A stretch of 64,000 nt of DNA from assembly GCA_030446305.1 (NCBI GenBank), contig JASUSA010000001.1, positions 1 through 64,000 on the forward strand. The letters are read 5' to 3'. Position numbers and translations under genes: made by a program. Below are positions 34,905 through 43,900 of the stretch, one piece after another. How positions within the stretch are numbered: the stretch's first letter is position 1; the number at the start of each line of letters is the position of its first letter. Below the pieces are notes generated by a model, which saw only the letters and a program-made list of their open reading frames with translations, was not told the origin of the DNA and did not search any database. This DNA is from Clostridiales bacterium (GTDB taxonomy: Bacteria > Bacillota > Clostridia > Peptostreptococcales > Acidaminobacteraceae).

Positions 34905-36785
34905 TCATGCAGCGTTTGCTGCAGACATTCTTTTCCGAATGGTAAATTCACCGGCGATAATCACAGCACTCAGAACCAAACCAACAATACTCAGGATCGG
35001 TGGATTTGCCATAAAGAGCATGATCGCACAAGGCAAGAGCAGTAAACGGCTCACTATAGAGAGCTTTGTGCCAAACCATCCAATTAATGATGACGCCAGT
35101 ACCAAACAGCCGATCATCGCTGTTATAAATGCGATGGCAATTTGCATACCATTGCCAACGAGCAGCAGTTCTTCGTTAAAGACAAAAACAAATGGAATAA
35201 TAAAGCCCGTCGCCGCCAATTTAAGCGCATCAATCCCCGTCTTCCAGATATTTGCCTCCGCAATGCCTGCCGCGGCAAAAGTTGATAGTGCCACAGGCGG
35301 CGTAATCGTTGACAGCGCCCCAAAGTAGAGAATAAATAGGTGTGCTGAAAGCGTTGAAGCACCCATTTTAATCACAGCAGGTGCAACGAGCACTGCCAAA
35401 ATCATGTAAGCAGCAGATGTCGGCAACCCCATCCCCAAGAGCAGACTCGTGAGCATTGCGAGAATCAAAGCAATTAGCAGTCTTCCTGCAGCAATGCCTT
35501 CAATGATGCCGCTGATTTTTAAACCAAGGCCTGTTAGGTTGATAACACCCATGATAATGCCGGCAAGAATGCAGGCAGATGCAATGGGGGCAATACCGTT
35601 AGCCGCTTTTTTCAGTGCTGTTATAAAATTAGCGAACGTCATATTGGCACGATTAACAATAAAGCCAACCACCAGTGTCGCAATAATGGCACCAAATGCA
35701 GAACGTTGCGGACTGTATCCTTTAAAAAGCAGTGCAATCAGCATGACGAGGGGGAGAAAGTAAAGCCATCCGCTTTTTAGTGTTTGAAAAAAGTCTGCCA
35801 ATTCCTCTTTTGGAATAGCGGGAATATGATCGCGTCTTGCTGTGAGATACACCCCGGAAGACAGTGTCAAATAGTAAAGAACCGCCGGAATTAATGATGC
35901 CATCGCAATGGTTGCGTACTCAATCCCAGTTATTTCACTCATGAGAAAAGCAACTGCACCCATAACCGGCGGCATAATTTGTCCACCGCTTGATGCAACA
36001 GCTTCAATGGCGCCAGACATACTCGGCTTAAAACCAACTTTTTTCATCAGCGGAATCGTAAACGTTCCCGTCGTTACAACATTCGCCGCACCAGAGCCAT
36101 TGATGGTTCCCATGAGCATTGATGAATAAATAGCTGCCTGAGCCGGGCCACCTCTGGCACGACCTGTCAGCGAAAATGACATGTCGACAAAAAAGCTGCC
36201 CGCTCCAGTCATATCCAATATCGTGCCAAAGAGCACAAACAGGAAGATAAACTGCGCCGATACGAGTAATGTCTGTCCAAACAGTCCATCCGTCGATGTA
36301 TAAAGATATGGCGCTATTCGACTAATTGAAAAACTTACCGTTTTAAACAATCCTGAAAGATGTGAACCGAGCAGTGCATAGCTCAGAAACAAAACTGAAA
36401 TAATGGGAAGAATGAACCCAATGACGCGCCTTGAAACTTCCAGTGCAATGAGCAGTGCAATGACAGAAAGGACGATTTCATACTTATAATATATCCCAGC
36501 CCTAAAAATCATATCCTCTTGAATAACCATCTGATAATATGTCAGGTAGACGTTGACAGCAATAATGGCGAGGTCAATCAGTCTGCCAAATTTAAACTTT
36601 AACGGCTTTGTCAGCAGTATATAGGCCGAGACCAGCGCCCAATGCACAGATGCTTGGGCGTAGCTCGGTAAAATGCCGACAGAAGCAGTATATAAATGAA
36701 ATGATGCCAGTGCGGCAATAATGACGACAATACTGATGTCCACCCAGTTATGGCGTTTCACTGCACTGTTTTTTTCCTGATTCAT
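34905..36785 (-). CDS. TRAP transporter permease, fused DctQM type (TAXI family)
   Basis: A 626-residue membrane protein with about sixteen or more hydrophobic segments. The N-terminal DctQ-like quarter is fused to the large DctM-like part, as is usual for TAXI-type TRAP systems. Signature stretches are GTINGSGAANVVTTGTFTIPLMKKVGF, SSGGQIMPPVMGAVAFLM and GMGLPTSAAYMI. It moves an organic acid with a cation gradient. It lies 24 bp after its binding-protein gene. Confidence 0.92.
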   Translation of the reverse strand: MNQEKNSAVKRHNWVDISIVVIIAALASFHLYTASVGILPSYAQASVHWALVSAYILLTKPLKFKFGRLIDLAIIAVNVYLTYYQMVIQEDMIFRAGIYYKYEIVLSVIALLIALEVSRRVIGFILPIISVLFLSYALLGSHLSGLFKTVSFSISRIAPYLYTSTDGLFGQTLLVSAQFIFLFVLFGTILDMTGAGSFFVDMSFSLTGRARGGPAQAAIYSSMLMGTINGSGAANVVTTGTFTIPLMKKVGFKPSMSGAIEAVASSGGQIMPPVMGAVAFLMSEITGIEYATIAMASLIPAVLYYLTLSSGVYLTARRDHIPAIPKEELADFFQTLKSGWLYFLPLVMLIALLFKGYSPQRSAFGAIIATLVVGFIVNRANMTFANFITALKKAANGIAPIASACILAGIIMGVINLTGLGLKISGIIEGIAAGRLLIALILAMLTSLLLGMGLPTSAAYMILAVLVAPAVIKMGASTLSAHLFILYFGALSTITPPVALSTFAAAGIAEANIWKTGIDALKLAATGFIIPFVFVFNEELLLVGNGMQIAIAFITAMIGCLVLASSLIGWFGTKLSIVSRLLLLPCAIMLFMANPPILSIVGLVLSAVIIAGEFTIRKRMSAANAA

Positions 36786-36809
36786 CTAACCCTCCTGCAC
36801 AATATCCAA

Positions 36810-37856
36810 TTACTGAATAACACCTATTTCACGATAGTACTTTTCTGCACCTGGATGAAGCGGCACAGGTACTTGCCAAGCCGTTTCCGGCGTAATCTCT
36901 TTAACGACATTATGTGCAGTTGCATAATCATCGACACCTTCCAGCGCATGCTTCACAAAATCATAGGCAGCTTCGTCTGAAAGTGATGATTTTGCAAAGA
37001 TATTGGTCATGATTTTAAGTGTTGTCGTGTCATGATCAATGCCTTTGTAGGTTCCTGCCAGAATAGTGTATTTTTCATAATAGGGTGATTCCGCAACGAT
37101 TTGATCTAAAATCGCATCATCGACGGTCACCAAATCCACATCTGCCGTTGCACTTGCATTCATTAATGCCGCTGTTGGAATGCCGGCAACAAAAAATGTC
37201 GCATCCAAATCGCCGTCTACGAGCTTGGATACACCTTCGTCAAAAGAGAGGTAGTATGGCTTAATATCATTTTCAGGATCGACACCATAAGCGCTTAAAA
37301 TTGCTTTTGACATTTCAACAATCGTCGTACTCGGCGGTCCAAGACATACCTTTTTACCTTTAAGATCTGCATAGCTCGCAATGCCCGAATCAGATTTAAC
37401 CACCATATGACCTGCGCTCATGTACAGCGACATCAATCCAACAATATCTTGCTTGCCGATGTTCTCGTAACTTCCAGTACCATAGTAGCCAAAATAGACG
37501 CCGTCTGCATTTGACATCCCCATTTGAATATCACCCGCATTTGTTAAATTGATATTTTCCATAGACCCTTTTGTCGCCTGTACAATAACGTTAACCTTAT
37601 CAGAACGCTCAGAGATCACCTTTCCCATTGCCGCACCAACGACATAATAGGTTCCCGCTGTACCGCCAGTGCCGAGAATTATATCTTCTTTCGCCGTCGA
37701 TGCCGTCGCCTCAGATGATGATGTTTCTGTCGATGACGCGCCTTCAGATCCTGTACCGCCAGTTGTTTCCGGTGCCGATGATCCACAAGCTGTCATCACC
37801 ATGATGATAACCAATAATAAGCTCAATAACCCACTAAACTTTGCCTTATTTCTCAT
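36810..37856 (-). CDS. TAXI family TRAP transporter solute-binding lipoprotein
   Basis: A 348-residue extracytoplasmic receptor. A lipoprotein signal (residues 1-25) ends in the lipobox VMTACG, then a Ser/Thr/Glu-rich linker, then the TAXI domain beginning ILGTGGTAGTYYVVGAAMG. The start is the ATG preceded by GGAGGGTG, 13 codons inside the track ORF. It pairs with the downstream permease. TAXI systems often carry di- or tricarboxylates or amino acids. Confidence 0.92.
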   Translation of the reverse strand: MRNKAKFSGLLSLLLVIIMVMTACGSSAPETTGGTGSEGASSTETSSSEATASTAKEDIILGTGGTAGTYYVVGAAMGKVISERSDKVNVIVQATKGSMENINLTNAGDIQMGMSNADGVYFGYYGTGSYENIGKQDIVGLMSLYMSAGHMVVKSDSGIASYADLKGKKVCLGPPSTTIVEMSKAILSAYGVDPENDIKPYYLSFDEGVSKLVDGDLDATFFVAGIPTAALMNASATADVDLVTVDDAILDQIVAESPYYEKYTILAGTYKGIDHDTTTLKIMTNIFAKSSLSDEAAYDFVKHALEGVDDYATAHNVVKEITPETAWQVPVPLHPGAEKYYREIGVIQ

Positions 37857-37880
37857 GTTTTCACCCTCCAAATTAAGTTT

Positions 37881-37994
37881 AGGAAATTGCGTCATTCAAA
37901 TTATAAGCCTTTCACGATACAGCGATTATTTAATAGCACGAAGATTCAGCATTTCGTCGCGAAGGATCAACGATAATGATGATGCAATTTCCTT
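37881..37994. repeat. Dispersed 114 bp element, copy C (inverted)
   Basis: The ends AGGAAATTGCGTCATTC and AATGATGATGCAATTTCCT are inverted repeats. The reverse complement aligns along its length with copy A (core GTTGATCCTTCGCGAC; then GTGAAAGGCTTATAATTTGAATGA). It lies between the PIG-L and binding-protein genes. Confidence 0.75.
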
Positions 37995-37999
37995 AGTTT

Positions 38000-38725
38000 C
38001 TAAAATTCCGTTGCCACCCTTGGAAAGAAATTCGAAAAACTCTCTGCATATTGATAATCTTTAACACCAGACAGCCGCCTTGCATGATTACCGCGCATAA
38101 AAGCACGCTGTGTGTAGTACTCAATCAAATGCCCCTGTGCCTTAAAACATTTCATCGCCTGTACTTTTTGTTCATACGTCTCAGTAATGTCAATGATTGT
38201 TCCCAGCATAAAATCGCTGATCTCCGTTTGATGCGGTTCAAAACCATAAAGCTGCATCTGTTTTGTCGCCGCTGTTTCTCCAAACCTCACCCCTGCCGAA
38301 TTCGACATAATGCTCGCTTGGAAGACAAAATTTCGAACGGCGTCATGATCGGGATTAATCGCATCTTTTTTATCATGCGTCAAAATAATGTCCGGTCTAA
38401 ACGTCCTAATCGACTCTGCCATGCGATCAAGACGATCACGTGTAATCGTCATCGGATAATCTTCAAAATCCCAAAATTCAATCTGTTCAACACCAAGTAG
38501 TGCTGCTGCATTGCCTGATTCTTCTTTGCGGATAGCCTTGACACGCTCTGCTGTCTGTCCTTCCTGCTTCCACAAATCATTGGATTCACCCCGGATGCCG
38601 AAACTCAGAACGATTACCTTTACCTCAGCGCCATGTTTAATATATTTTGCTATTGTTCCGCCAGCACGCCATACAAAATCAGCCGCATGCGCACTGACAA
38701 CCAGTAATTTCTTGTCTTTCAACAT
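38000..38725 (-). CDS. PIG-L/LmbE family protein of the GalB type (probable 4-oxalomesaconate hydratase-like)
   Basis: A 241-residue PIG-L fold. The usual deacetylase motif AHPDDE reads SAHAADFVWRAGG here: the zinc ligands His and the second Asp remain, but the catalytic-base Asp is Ala. The second metal region NPDHDAVR is kept. From memory, GalB (4-oxalomesaconate hydratase of gallate catabolism) is a PIG-L-fold zinc hydratase with a similar AHSADFVWR motif, so a hydratase is more likely than a deacetylase. Six bases separate it from the DUF6282 gene, and the aldolase lies downstream in the same locus. Confidence 0.75.
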   Translation of the reverse strand: MLKDKKLLVVSAHAADFVWRAGGTIAKYIKHGAEVKVIVLSFGIRGESNDLWKQEGQTAERVKAIRKEESGNAAALLGVEQIEFWDFEDYPMTITRDRLDRMAESIRTFRPDIILTHDKKDAINPDHDAVRNFVFQASIMSNSAGVRFGETAATKQMQLYGFEPHQTEISDFMLGTIIDITETYEQKVQAMKCFKAQGHLIEYYTQRAFMRGNHARRLSGVKDYQYAESFSNFFPRVATEF

Positions 38726-38731
38726 TGCCTC

Positions 38732-39613
38732 CTACTTCAATAATGCCACATTGTTATGAACAGTCATTTTTTCAATTTCAGCTTCCGGCATACCAGCTTG
38801 AAACAATTTTTCAGCAAAGATCATCAGACCTTCATCGGGATAGAGTGCCGTTTTCTGTCCCAAGTCCGTTCCAAGTACCACATGATCTGCACCAATGGCT
38901 TTGATTTGAGCCAATGTCGTTTCAAAATCAACTTTACCTGTGGCAAATGTCGTATAGCAGTGCTCCATCACGGCACCGAGTTTTACCAATTCCCGCTGCT
39001 CATCAACACTGTAAAAAGTTGTTGGAAAATCAACGTGTGTTGCAATAATGCGTTCAACTTTTCTCTTCTTTGCTTCTCTAAGCAGCGCAAAGACCTCTTT
39101 ATGTGAGAGATGTGCCGTCGCTAATATCATATTGTACTTTGCGATGATTTCCAATACCTGAATGGTTTCAGCTGTCAGTTTACCATCTTTTAATACACTA
39201 ATCGGCGGTGCAACAATCCCTTCCGCTTTCATATCCAGAACGATCTTTGCCCAGTAAGGCATCTTTTTATTCGGATCGCCCGAAAAGACATGCGACTGTT
39301 CATAAGCGCCGTCACATGTTGGAAACCACACGAGCTTCGCCCCGGAACGACCGGCCATTTCTACTGCAGACGGATTGATGCCGCCAACTGAGTTATTTAA
39401 AGTAATGGTACCAACTGTATGGCATTCGGGATATAATGTGTTCATAAGTTCTGCTCGTTCTGATGTACAAAAATAGTGCGATTTAATGGCATACCCTTTC
39501 ATGCCCGCATCTATTATGCGCTTTGCCATCTCAAGATCATTCATCTTTCTGGGGAGAACATCTGGTGCTGAATGGACGTGTAAATCATACGCCCCATCAA
39601 TTAATGACTTCAT
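38732..39613 (-). CDS. DUF6282 family metallohydrolase-like protein
   Basis: A 293-residue TIM-barrel protein of the amidohydrolase/PHP type. Probable metal ligands: YDLHVHSAPD (residues 8-17), TAHLSHKE near 170, IATHVDFPT near 190, and LGTDLGQ near 252. It is assigned to DUF6282 by its shape and context from memory. It is the first gene after the consensus promoter of the catabolic locus. A lactonase or hydrolase acting before the hydratase is a reasonable guess (2-pyrone-4,6-dicarboxylate lactonase is also an amidohydrolase), but no substrate can be read from the sequence. Confidence 0.72.
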   Translation of the reverse strand: MKSLIDGAYDLHVHSAPDVLPRKMNDLEMAKRIIDAGMKGYAIKSHYFCTSERAELMNTLYPECHTVGTITLNNSVGGINPSAVEMAGRSGAKLVWFPTCDGAYEQSHVFSGDPNKKMPYWAKIVLDMKAEGIVAPPISVLKDGKLTAETIQVLEIIAKYNMILATAHLSHKEVFALLREAKKRKVERIIATHVDFPTTFYSVDEQRELVKLGAVMEHCYTTFATGKVDFETTLAQIKAIGADHVVLGTDLGQKTALYPDEGLMIFAEKLFQAGMPEAEIEKMTVHNNVALLK

Positions 39614-39657
39614 CTAAACCTCCTGAGTCACATTGTACTTCTAGTTAGTCGACTTAA

Positions 39658-39674
39658 TTGTATTACAATATTGT
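39658..39674. promoter_or_regulatory. GntR/FCD-type operator dyads
   Basis: TTGTATTACAA (39658-39668, a perfect dyad around one base) overlaps ACAATATTGT (39665-39674). The form TTGTnnnACAA is typical of FadR-subfamily operators. It lies just below the -10 box of the locus promoter, where binding would repress. Confidence 0.55.
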
Positions 39675-39680
39675 GTCTAC

Positions 39681-39709
39681 ATTATATATTGCAATTTTGG
39701 CTCTGTCAA
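39681..39709 (-). promoter_or_regulatory. Consensus promoter of the catabolic locus
   Basis: Perfect TTGACA, 17-base spacer, perfect TATAAT on the minus strand, followed by AGGAGG and the DUF6282 ATG about 60 bp downstream. Such a strong promoter needs a repressor; the overlapping dyads and gntR fit. Confidence 0.85.
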
Positions 39710-39731
39710 TGTCTATTTTAATAATATGTAC

Positions 39732-39781
39732 ATAAAAAAACCCTCTACAATTGTCATAAACGACAGCTGTAGAGGGTTTTC
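39732..39781 (-). terminator. Terminator of the hnd operon
   Basis: AAAACCCTCTACA...TGTAGAGGGTTTTTTT: a stem of over 12 pairs with a long T tail on the minus strand, about 95 bp past the hydrogenase stop. Confidence 0.9.
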
Positions 39782-39873
39782 AAAAGTTATAGCATTTTAA
39801 TGCATTTACTTTTTGACGGCTGAGTACCATTTCAATTACAGGTTAAGCGATTAAGGCTTTCCTGAATGGCCTA

Positions 39874-41625
39874 TTAGTCTTGTACTGGATATTTTTCTCT
39901 TGCATAGTAATGTGTATGCAGGAGTTCATGCGCTTTATGTGAATTTGGTTCTCCCAAGTATTCATCATAAAGGCGCTTGATTTCTGGGTTTTTATGCGAT
40001 TTACGAACAGTTGATGCCGCATCTTCACTGTAAAGTGCTTTTGCGCGTTCCGCTCTAATATCGATAACATTGCGAACACTTGCAGGTTGAATTGGCTGTC
40101 CACCGCCGTTTACACAACCGCCTGGGCAAGCCATGATTTCGACGAAGTGATAATCCGCTTCGCCTGCTCTGATTTTATCGAGTATAATCGCTGCATTTTT
40201 AGTGTTGTGGGCAACGGCAACTTTAATGTCTTTACCGGCAATATTGACAGTGGCTTCTTTAATGCCTTCAACGCCACGAACAGCCGTATAATCGACGTTT
40301 TCAAGATCTTGTCCTGTCAAGACGTCTGCAACCGTTCTGATTGCTGCTTCCATAACGCCGCCAGTTGCACCGAAGATAACGCCGGCACCTGAATAGTCAC
40401 CCATGAATGGGTCAAATGTGCCGTCTTCGAGTTTATCGAATTCCATACGCGCTTCTTTAATCATACGCGCAAGCTCTCTCGTTGTAATGGAGACATCAAC
40501 ATCGCGAACGCCGCCAACTGAAAGCTCAGGTCTCTCGATTTCCGTTTTCTTAGAAGTGCATGGCATAACAGAAACGACAAAAATGTCTTTCGGATCAATG
40601 TTATTCTTTTCAGCATAGTAACTCTTTGCAAGTGCACCAAACATATTTTGCGGCGATTTACAAGAAGACAGATGATCTAAGAGATCAGGATAGTTGAATT
40701 CAATAAAGCGCACCCAACCTGGCGAACACGATGTAATCATCGGCAGTTTACCGCCGTTTTGGAGTCTGCCAAGCAGTTCGGTTCCCTCTTCCATAATGGT
40801 AACGTCTGCTGCCCAGTTTGTATCGAAAATTTTATCAAAGCCCAAATTGCGGAGCGCTGACGCTAATTTGCCAGTGACATTGGTGCCGATTGGATAACCG
40901 AATTCTTCACCAAGCGCCGCTCTAACAGCCGGAGCTGATTGGACGATCACATGTTTTTTAGGATCTTCCAGCGCATCCCACACTTTGTCAATCGCTGGTT
41001 TTTCAGTTAATGCGCCAACAGGACATACAACCATACACTGACCGCAGTAGATACATGGCGCATCTTTCATGCTCACTTCAAAAGCAGGGCCAACAGTGGT
41101 TTCAAATCCTCTGTTAACAAAATCGAGGATGCCGATACCCTGTACATTTTTACAGGCGCTTACGCAACGTCCGCAAAGAATACATTTGCTGGAATCTCTG
41201 ATGATTGAATGTGAAAAGTTATCGTATTTGCCTTCCCGTTTTGCACCCGTGTAACGGATATCTCGAATACCGAGTTCTTCAGAAACGGATTGCAATTCAC
41301 AGTTTTTGCTTCTAACGCAAGTTGTACATTCTCTGTTGTGGTTGGCGAGAATGAGTTCAACCGTCGTTTTACGCGCATTTCGAACGCGTTGGTTATTTGT
41401 TTTGACGACCATGCCTTCTCTTACAGGCAATACACACGATGCTTGAAGCGCTCTAGCGCCTTCAACTTCGACAACGCAGACACGGCACGCGCCCACTTCA
41501 TTGATATCTTTTAAGAAACAAAGCGTCGGGATATCAATGCCGACTGTTCTAGCAGCCTCAAGTACCGTTAAGTTGCTCGGTACAGCGTACTGATTGCCAT
41601 TTATCGTAATCGTAACATTATTCAC
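39874..41625 (-). CDS. hndD: [FeFe]-hydrogenase catalytic subunit of the NADP-reducing/bifurcating complex (HndD type)
   Basis: A 583-residue hydrogenase. Domains in order: [2Fe-2S] ferredoxin (residues 1-75), His-ligated [4Fe-4S] (HNRECTTCVRSKNCELQ), two [4Fe-4S] (CILCGRCVSAC, CIYCGQCMVVCP), the H-cluster domain (TSCSPGW, MPCTSKK, MACPGGCVNGGGQP) and the small-subunit tail (SHKNPEIKRLYDEYLG). The GTG at 41625 with AGAGGTG upstream is the start. L1 is TSCSPGW, where the other hydrogenase of this window has TSCCPAW. It is the last gene of hndA-B-C-D and makes or uses H2 with NAD(P)H and ferredoxin; bifurcation is inferred from the complex type. Confidence 0.92.
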   Translation of the reverse strand: MNNVTITINGNQYAVPSNLTVLEAARTVGIDIPTLCFLKDINEVGACRVCVVEVEGARALQASCVLPVREGMVVKTNNQRVRNARKTTVELILANHNRECTTCVRSKNCELQSVSEELGIRDIRYTGAKREGKYDNFSHSIIRDSSKCILCGRCVSACKNVQGIGILDFVNRGFETTVGPAFEVSMKDAPCIYCGQCMVVCPVGALTEKPAIDKVWDALEDPKKHVIVQSAPAVRAALGEEFGYPIGTNVTGKLASALRNLGFDKIFDTNWAADVTIMEEGTELLGRLQNGGKLPMITSCSPGWVRFIEFNYPDLLDHLSSCKSPQNMFGALAKSYYAEKNNIDPKDIFVVSVMPCTSKKTEIERPELSVGGVRDVDVSITTRELARMIKEARMEFDKLEDGTFDPFMGDYSGAGVIFGATGGVMEAAIRTVADVLTGQDLENVDYTAVRGVEGIKEATVNIAGKDIKVAVAHNTKNAAIILDKIRAGEADYHFVEIMACPGGCVNGGGQPIQPASVRNVIDIRAERAKALYSEDAASTVRKSHKNPEIKRLYDEYLGEPNSHKAHELLHTHYYAREKYPVQD

Positions 41626-41661
41626 GATGCACACCTCTTTCTTTTAATGTTCAACCCAAAA

Positions 41662-43458
41662 TTACTGCTTGTAAATAACCTTTTTAGGACATTTAGGAAT
41701 ACAAGCGCCACACTTGATACACTTCGATTGGTCAATGACATGCTGTCCTTTTACTTCGCCGGTAATAGCGCCGACTGGGCAGACACGTGCACAGGCTGTA
41801 CAGCCGATACAGCCGTCGCCAATGACGATTTGTAAGAGATCTTGGCATACGCCTGCAGGACATTTTTTGTCGACAACGTGTGCAACATATTCATCTCTAA
41901 AATATCTGAGTGTTGATAATACTGGGTTTGGTGCAGTTTGTCCCAAACCGCAAAGTGCTGAATCCTTAATCGAGTAAGCAAGCTGCTCCAATGTGTCAAG
42001 GTCTTCGAGGGTTCCTTTGCCAGAAGTGATCTTTTCAAGGATTTCAAGCATACGCTTAGTCCCTTCACGACATGGTACACATTTTCCACAGGATTCATCA
42101 ACTGTAAAGTCTAAGAAGAAGCGTGCAAAGTCTACCATACAGTTGTCTTCGTCAACGACAATCATACCGCCTGAACCCATCATGGAACCAATCGCTGTTA
42201 AATTGTCAAAGTCAATTGGCGTATCAAGATGCTGTTTCGTTATACAGCCGCCTGACGGTCCGCCCGTTTGAACCGCTTTAAACTCTTTGCCGCCAGGAAT
42301 ACCGCCGCCGATATCATAAATAACTTCTCTAAGTGTTGTTCCCATTGGAATTTCCACGAGACCCGTATTATTGATTTTACCGCCAAGTGCAAATACTTTT
42401 GTACCAGGTGATCTTTCAGTACCCATTGACGTAAACCAATCGGCACCATTTAAAATAATCTGTGCAATAACTGCATAGGTTTCAACGTTGTTAATGATTG
42501 TCGGTTTGCCAAATATCCCCTTTACTGCTGGGAATGGCGGTTTTGGTCTAGGCATACCGCGTTCACCTTCGATAGAGGCAATCAGCGCTGTTTCTTCACC
42601 GCAAACAAATGCACCGGCACCTAAACGGATTTCAAGGTCAAATTCAAACCCCGTACCAAAAATATCCGTTCCGAGCAGGCCCATTTCTTTTGCTTGTGCT
42701 ATCGCAATCCCTAAACGCTTAACGGCAATTGGATACTCAGCACGGATATAAACATAACCTTTTTTTGCACCAATTGCATAAGCGGCAATCGCCATTGCTT
42801 CAATGACTGCATGTGGATCGCCTTCCAAAACGGAACGGTCCATAAATGCACCCGGGTCGCCTTCGTCTGCGTTGCAGGCAACATATTTAATGTCCCCTTC
42901 TGATTTGCTGGCAAATTCCCATTTTAGCCCTGTTGGGAAACCGCCGCCACCACGGCCTCTTAATCCAGATTTTTTGATAACGTCAATAACATCTTGCGGT
43001 GTCATTTCCGTTAAGACTTTACCAAGTGCCTGATAACCGTCAAATGCGATATATTCTTCAATAACTTCCGGATTGATTACACCGCAGTTTTTGAGGGCAA
43101 CGCGTTTTTGCTTTTTATAAAAATTCACTTCACTAATTGAAGTGGTGATATCTCTAGCTTCATTGGCATGGTCGACATAGAGTAAATCTTTTACAATTCT
43201 ACCTTTAAGCAAATGTTCTTCGACGATGCGCTCAACATCGGCCATTTTAACATGCGAGTAGAATGATCCCTCTGGATAAACGATACAAATAGGGCCCGCT
43301 TCGCAAAGACCGAAGCAACCCGTTCTGACGACCTTTACTTCTTTTTCTAATCCTCTTGCCTTTAGTGCCGTATTGAACATCTCTTCAATCGTTAAAGAGC
43401 CGGATGACGTACAGCCAGTTCCGCCGCATACGAGCACGTGCGCTCTATAAAAATCCAT
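41662..43458 (-). CDS. hndC: NADP-reducing hydrogenase subunit HndC (NuoF-like flavoprotein)
   Basis: A 598-residue diaphorase subunit: N-terminal thioredoxin-like [2Fe-2S] (CGGTGCTSSG...GCFGLCEAGP), FMN/NAD(P)H-binding NuoF core (RGRGGGGFPTGLKW; GAGAFVCGEETAL), SLBB and [4Fe-4S] ESCGKCVPCREG, and a C-terminal two-cluster ferredoxin (CIGCTACARVCP, CIKCGACIPKCP). It passes electrons between NAD(P)H and the HndD hydrogenase. GAGGAGG precedes the ATG. Confidence 0.94.
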   Translation of the reverse strand: MDFYRAHVLVCGGTGCTSSGSLTIEEMFNTALKARGLEKEVKVVRTGCFGLCEAGPICIVYPEGSFYSHVKMADVERIVEEHLLKGRIVKDLLYVDHANEARDITTSISEVNFYKKQKRVALKNCGVINPEVIEEYIAFDGYQALGKVLTEMTPQDVIDVIKKSGLRGRGGGGFPTGLKWEFASKSEGDIKYVACNADEGDPGAFMDRSVLEGDPHAVIEAMAIAAYAIGAKKGYVYIRAEYPIAVKRLGIAIAQAKEMGLLGTDIFGTGFEFDLEIRLGAGAFVCGEETALIASIEGERGMPRPKPPFPAVKGIFGKPTIINNVETYAVIAQIILNGADWFTSMGTERSPGTKVFALGGKINNTGLVEIPMGTTLREVIYDIGGGIPGGKEFKAVQTGGPSGGCITKQHLDTPIDFDNLTAIGSMMGSGGMIVVDEDNCMVDFARFFLDFTVDESCGKCVPCREGTKRMLEILEKITSGKGTLEDLDTLEQLAYSIKDSALCGLGQTAPNPVLSTLRYFRDEYVAHVVDKKCPAGVCQDLLQIVIGDGCIGCTACARVCPVGAITGEVKGQHVIDQSKCIKCGACIPKCPKKVIYKQ

Positions 43459-43479
43459 TAAAATACCTCCTCAAATCGT

Positions 43480-43848
43480 CTATTTATCAGCAGCGCCGAT
43501 GGTGTACTCCGTAACGACGTTTCCGTTCACGATATGTTCTGCAATGACGCGTCTCGCTTTTTCTTCTGTCATTTCTACATATGTGACTTTTTCTTGCCCT
43601 TCACTGTATACCTCGACAATCGGTTCTAATCTGCATACGCCAATACAACCGGTTTGAGTGATTTCAACTTCTTTTAAACCTCTTTTTTGTGCTTCGTCAA
43701 GCAGTGCTGTTAAAACAGGTCTCGCCCCAGCCGAGATCCCGCAAGTAGCCATGCCCACAACAATGCGCGTACCTTTTCTGTCTGTTCTCAAATCGACGCG
43801 CTTAAGTGCTTCTTCTCTAATTTTCGCTAATTCCGCTAACGATTTCAT
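43480..43848 (-). CDS. hndB: NADP-reducing hydrogenase subunit HndB ([2Fe-2S] thioredoxin-like)
   Basis: A 122-residue thioredoxin-like ferredoxin with cluster cysteines in MATCGISAGA and TGCIGVCR. It lies between hndA and hndC and forms part of the electron chain of the complex. Confidence 0.9.
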   Translation of the reverse strand: MKSLAELAKIREEALKRVDLRTDRKGTRIVVGMATCGISAGARPVLTALLDEAQKRGLKEVEITQTGCIGVCRLEPIVEVYSEGQEKVTYVEMTEEKARRVIAEHIVNGNVVTEYTIGAADK

Positions 43849-43900
43849 TAAGCTTCCTCCTCAGTGTATTCCGATGTACTCTGAAATAACAGATCCATCA

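Noticed and set aside
38000-38725. N-acetylglucosaminyl-type (LmbE) deacetylase
   Set aside because: The catalytic-base aspartate of AHPDDE is alanine (AHAADF), and the neighbours are an aldolase and acid transporter rather than sugar genes.
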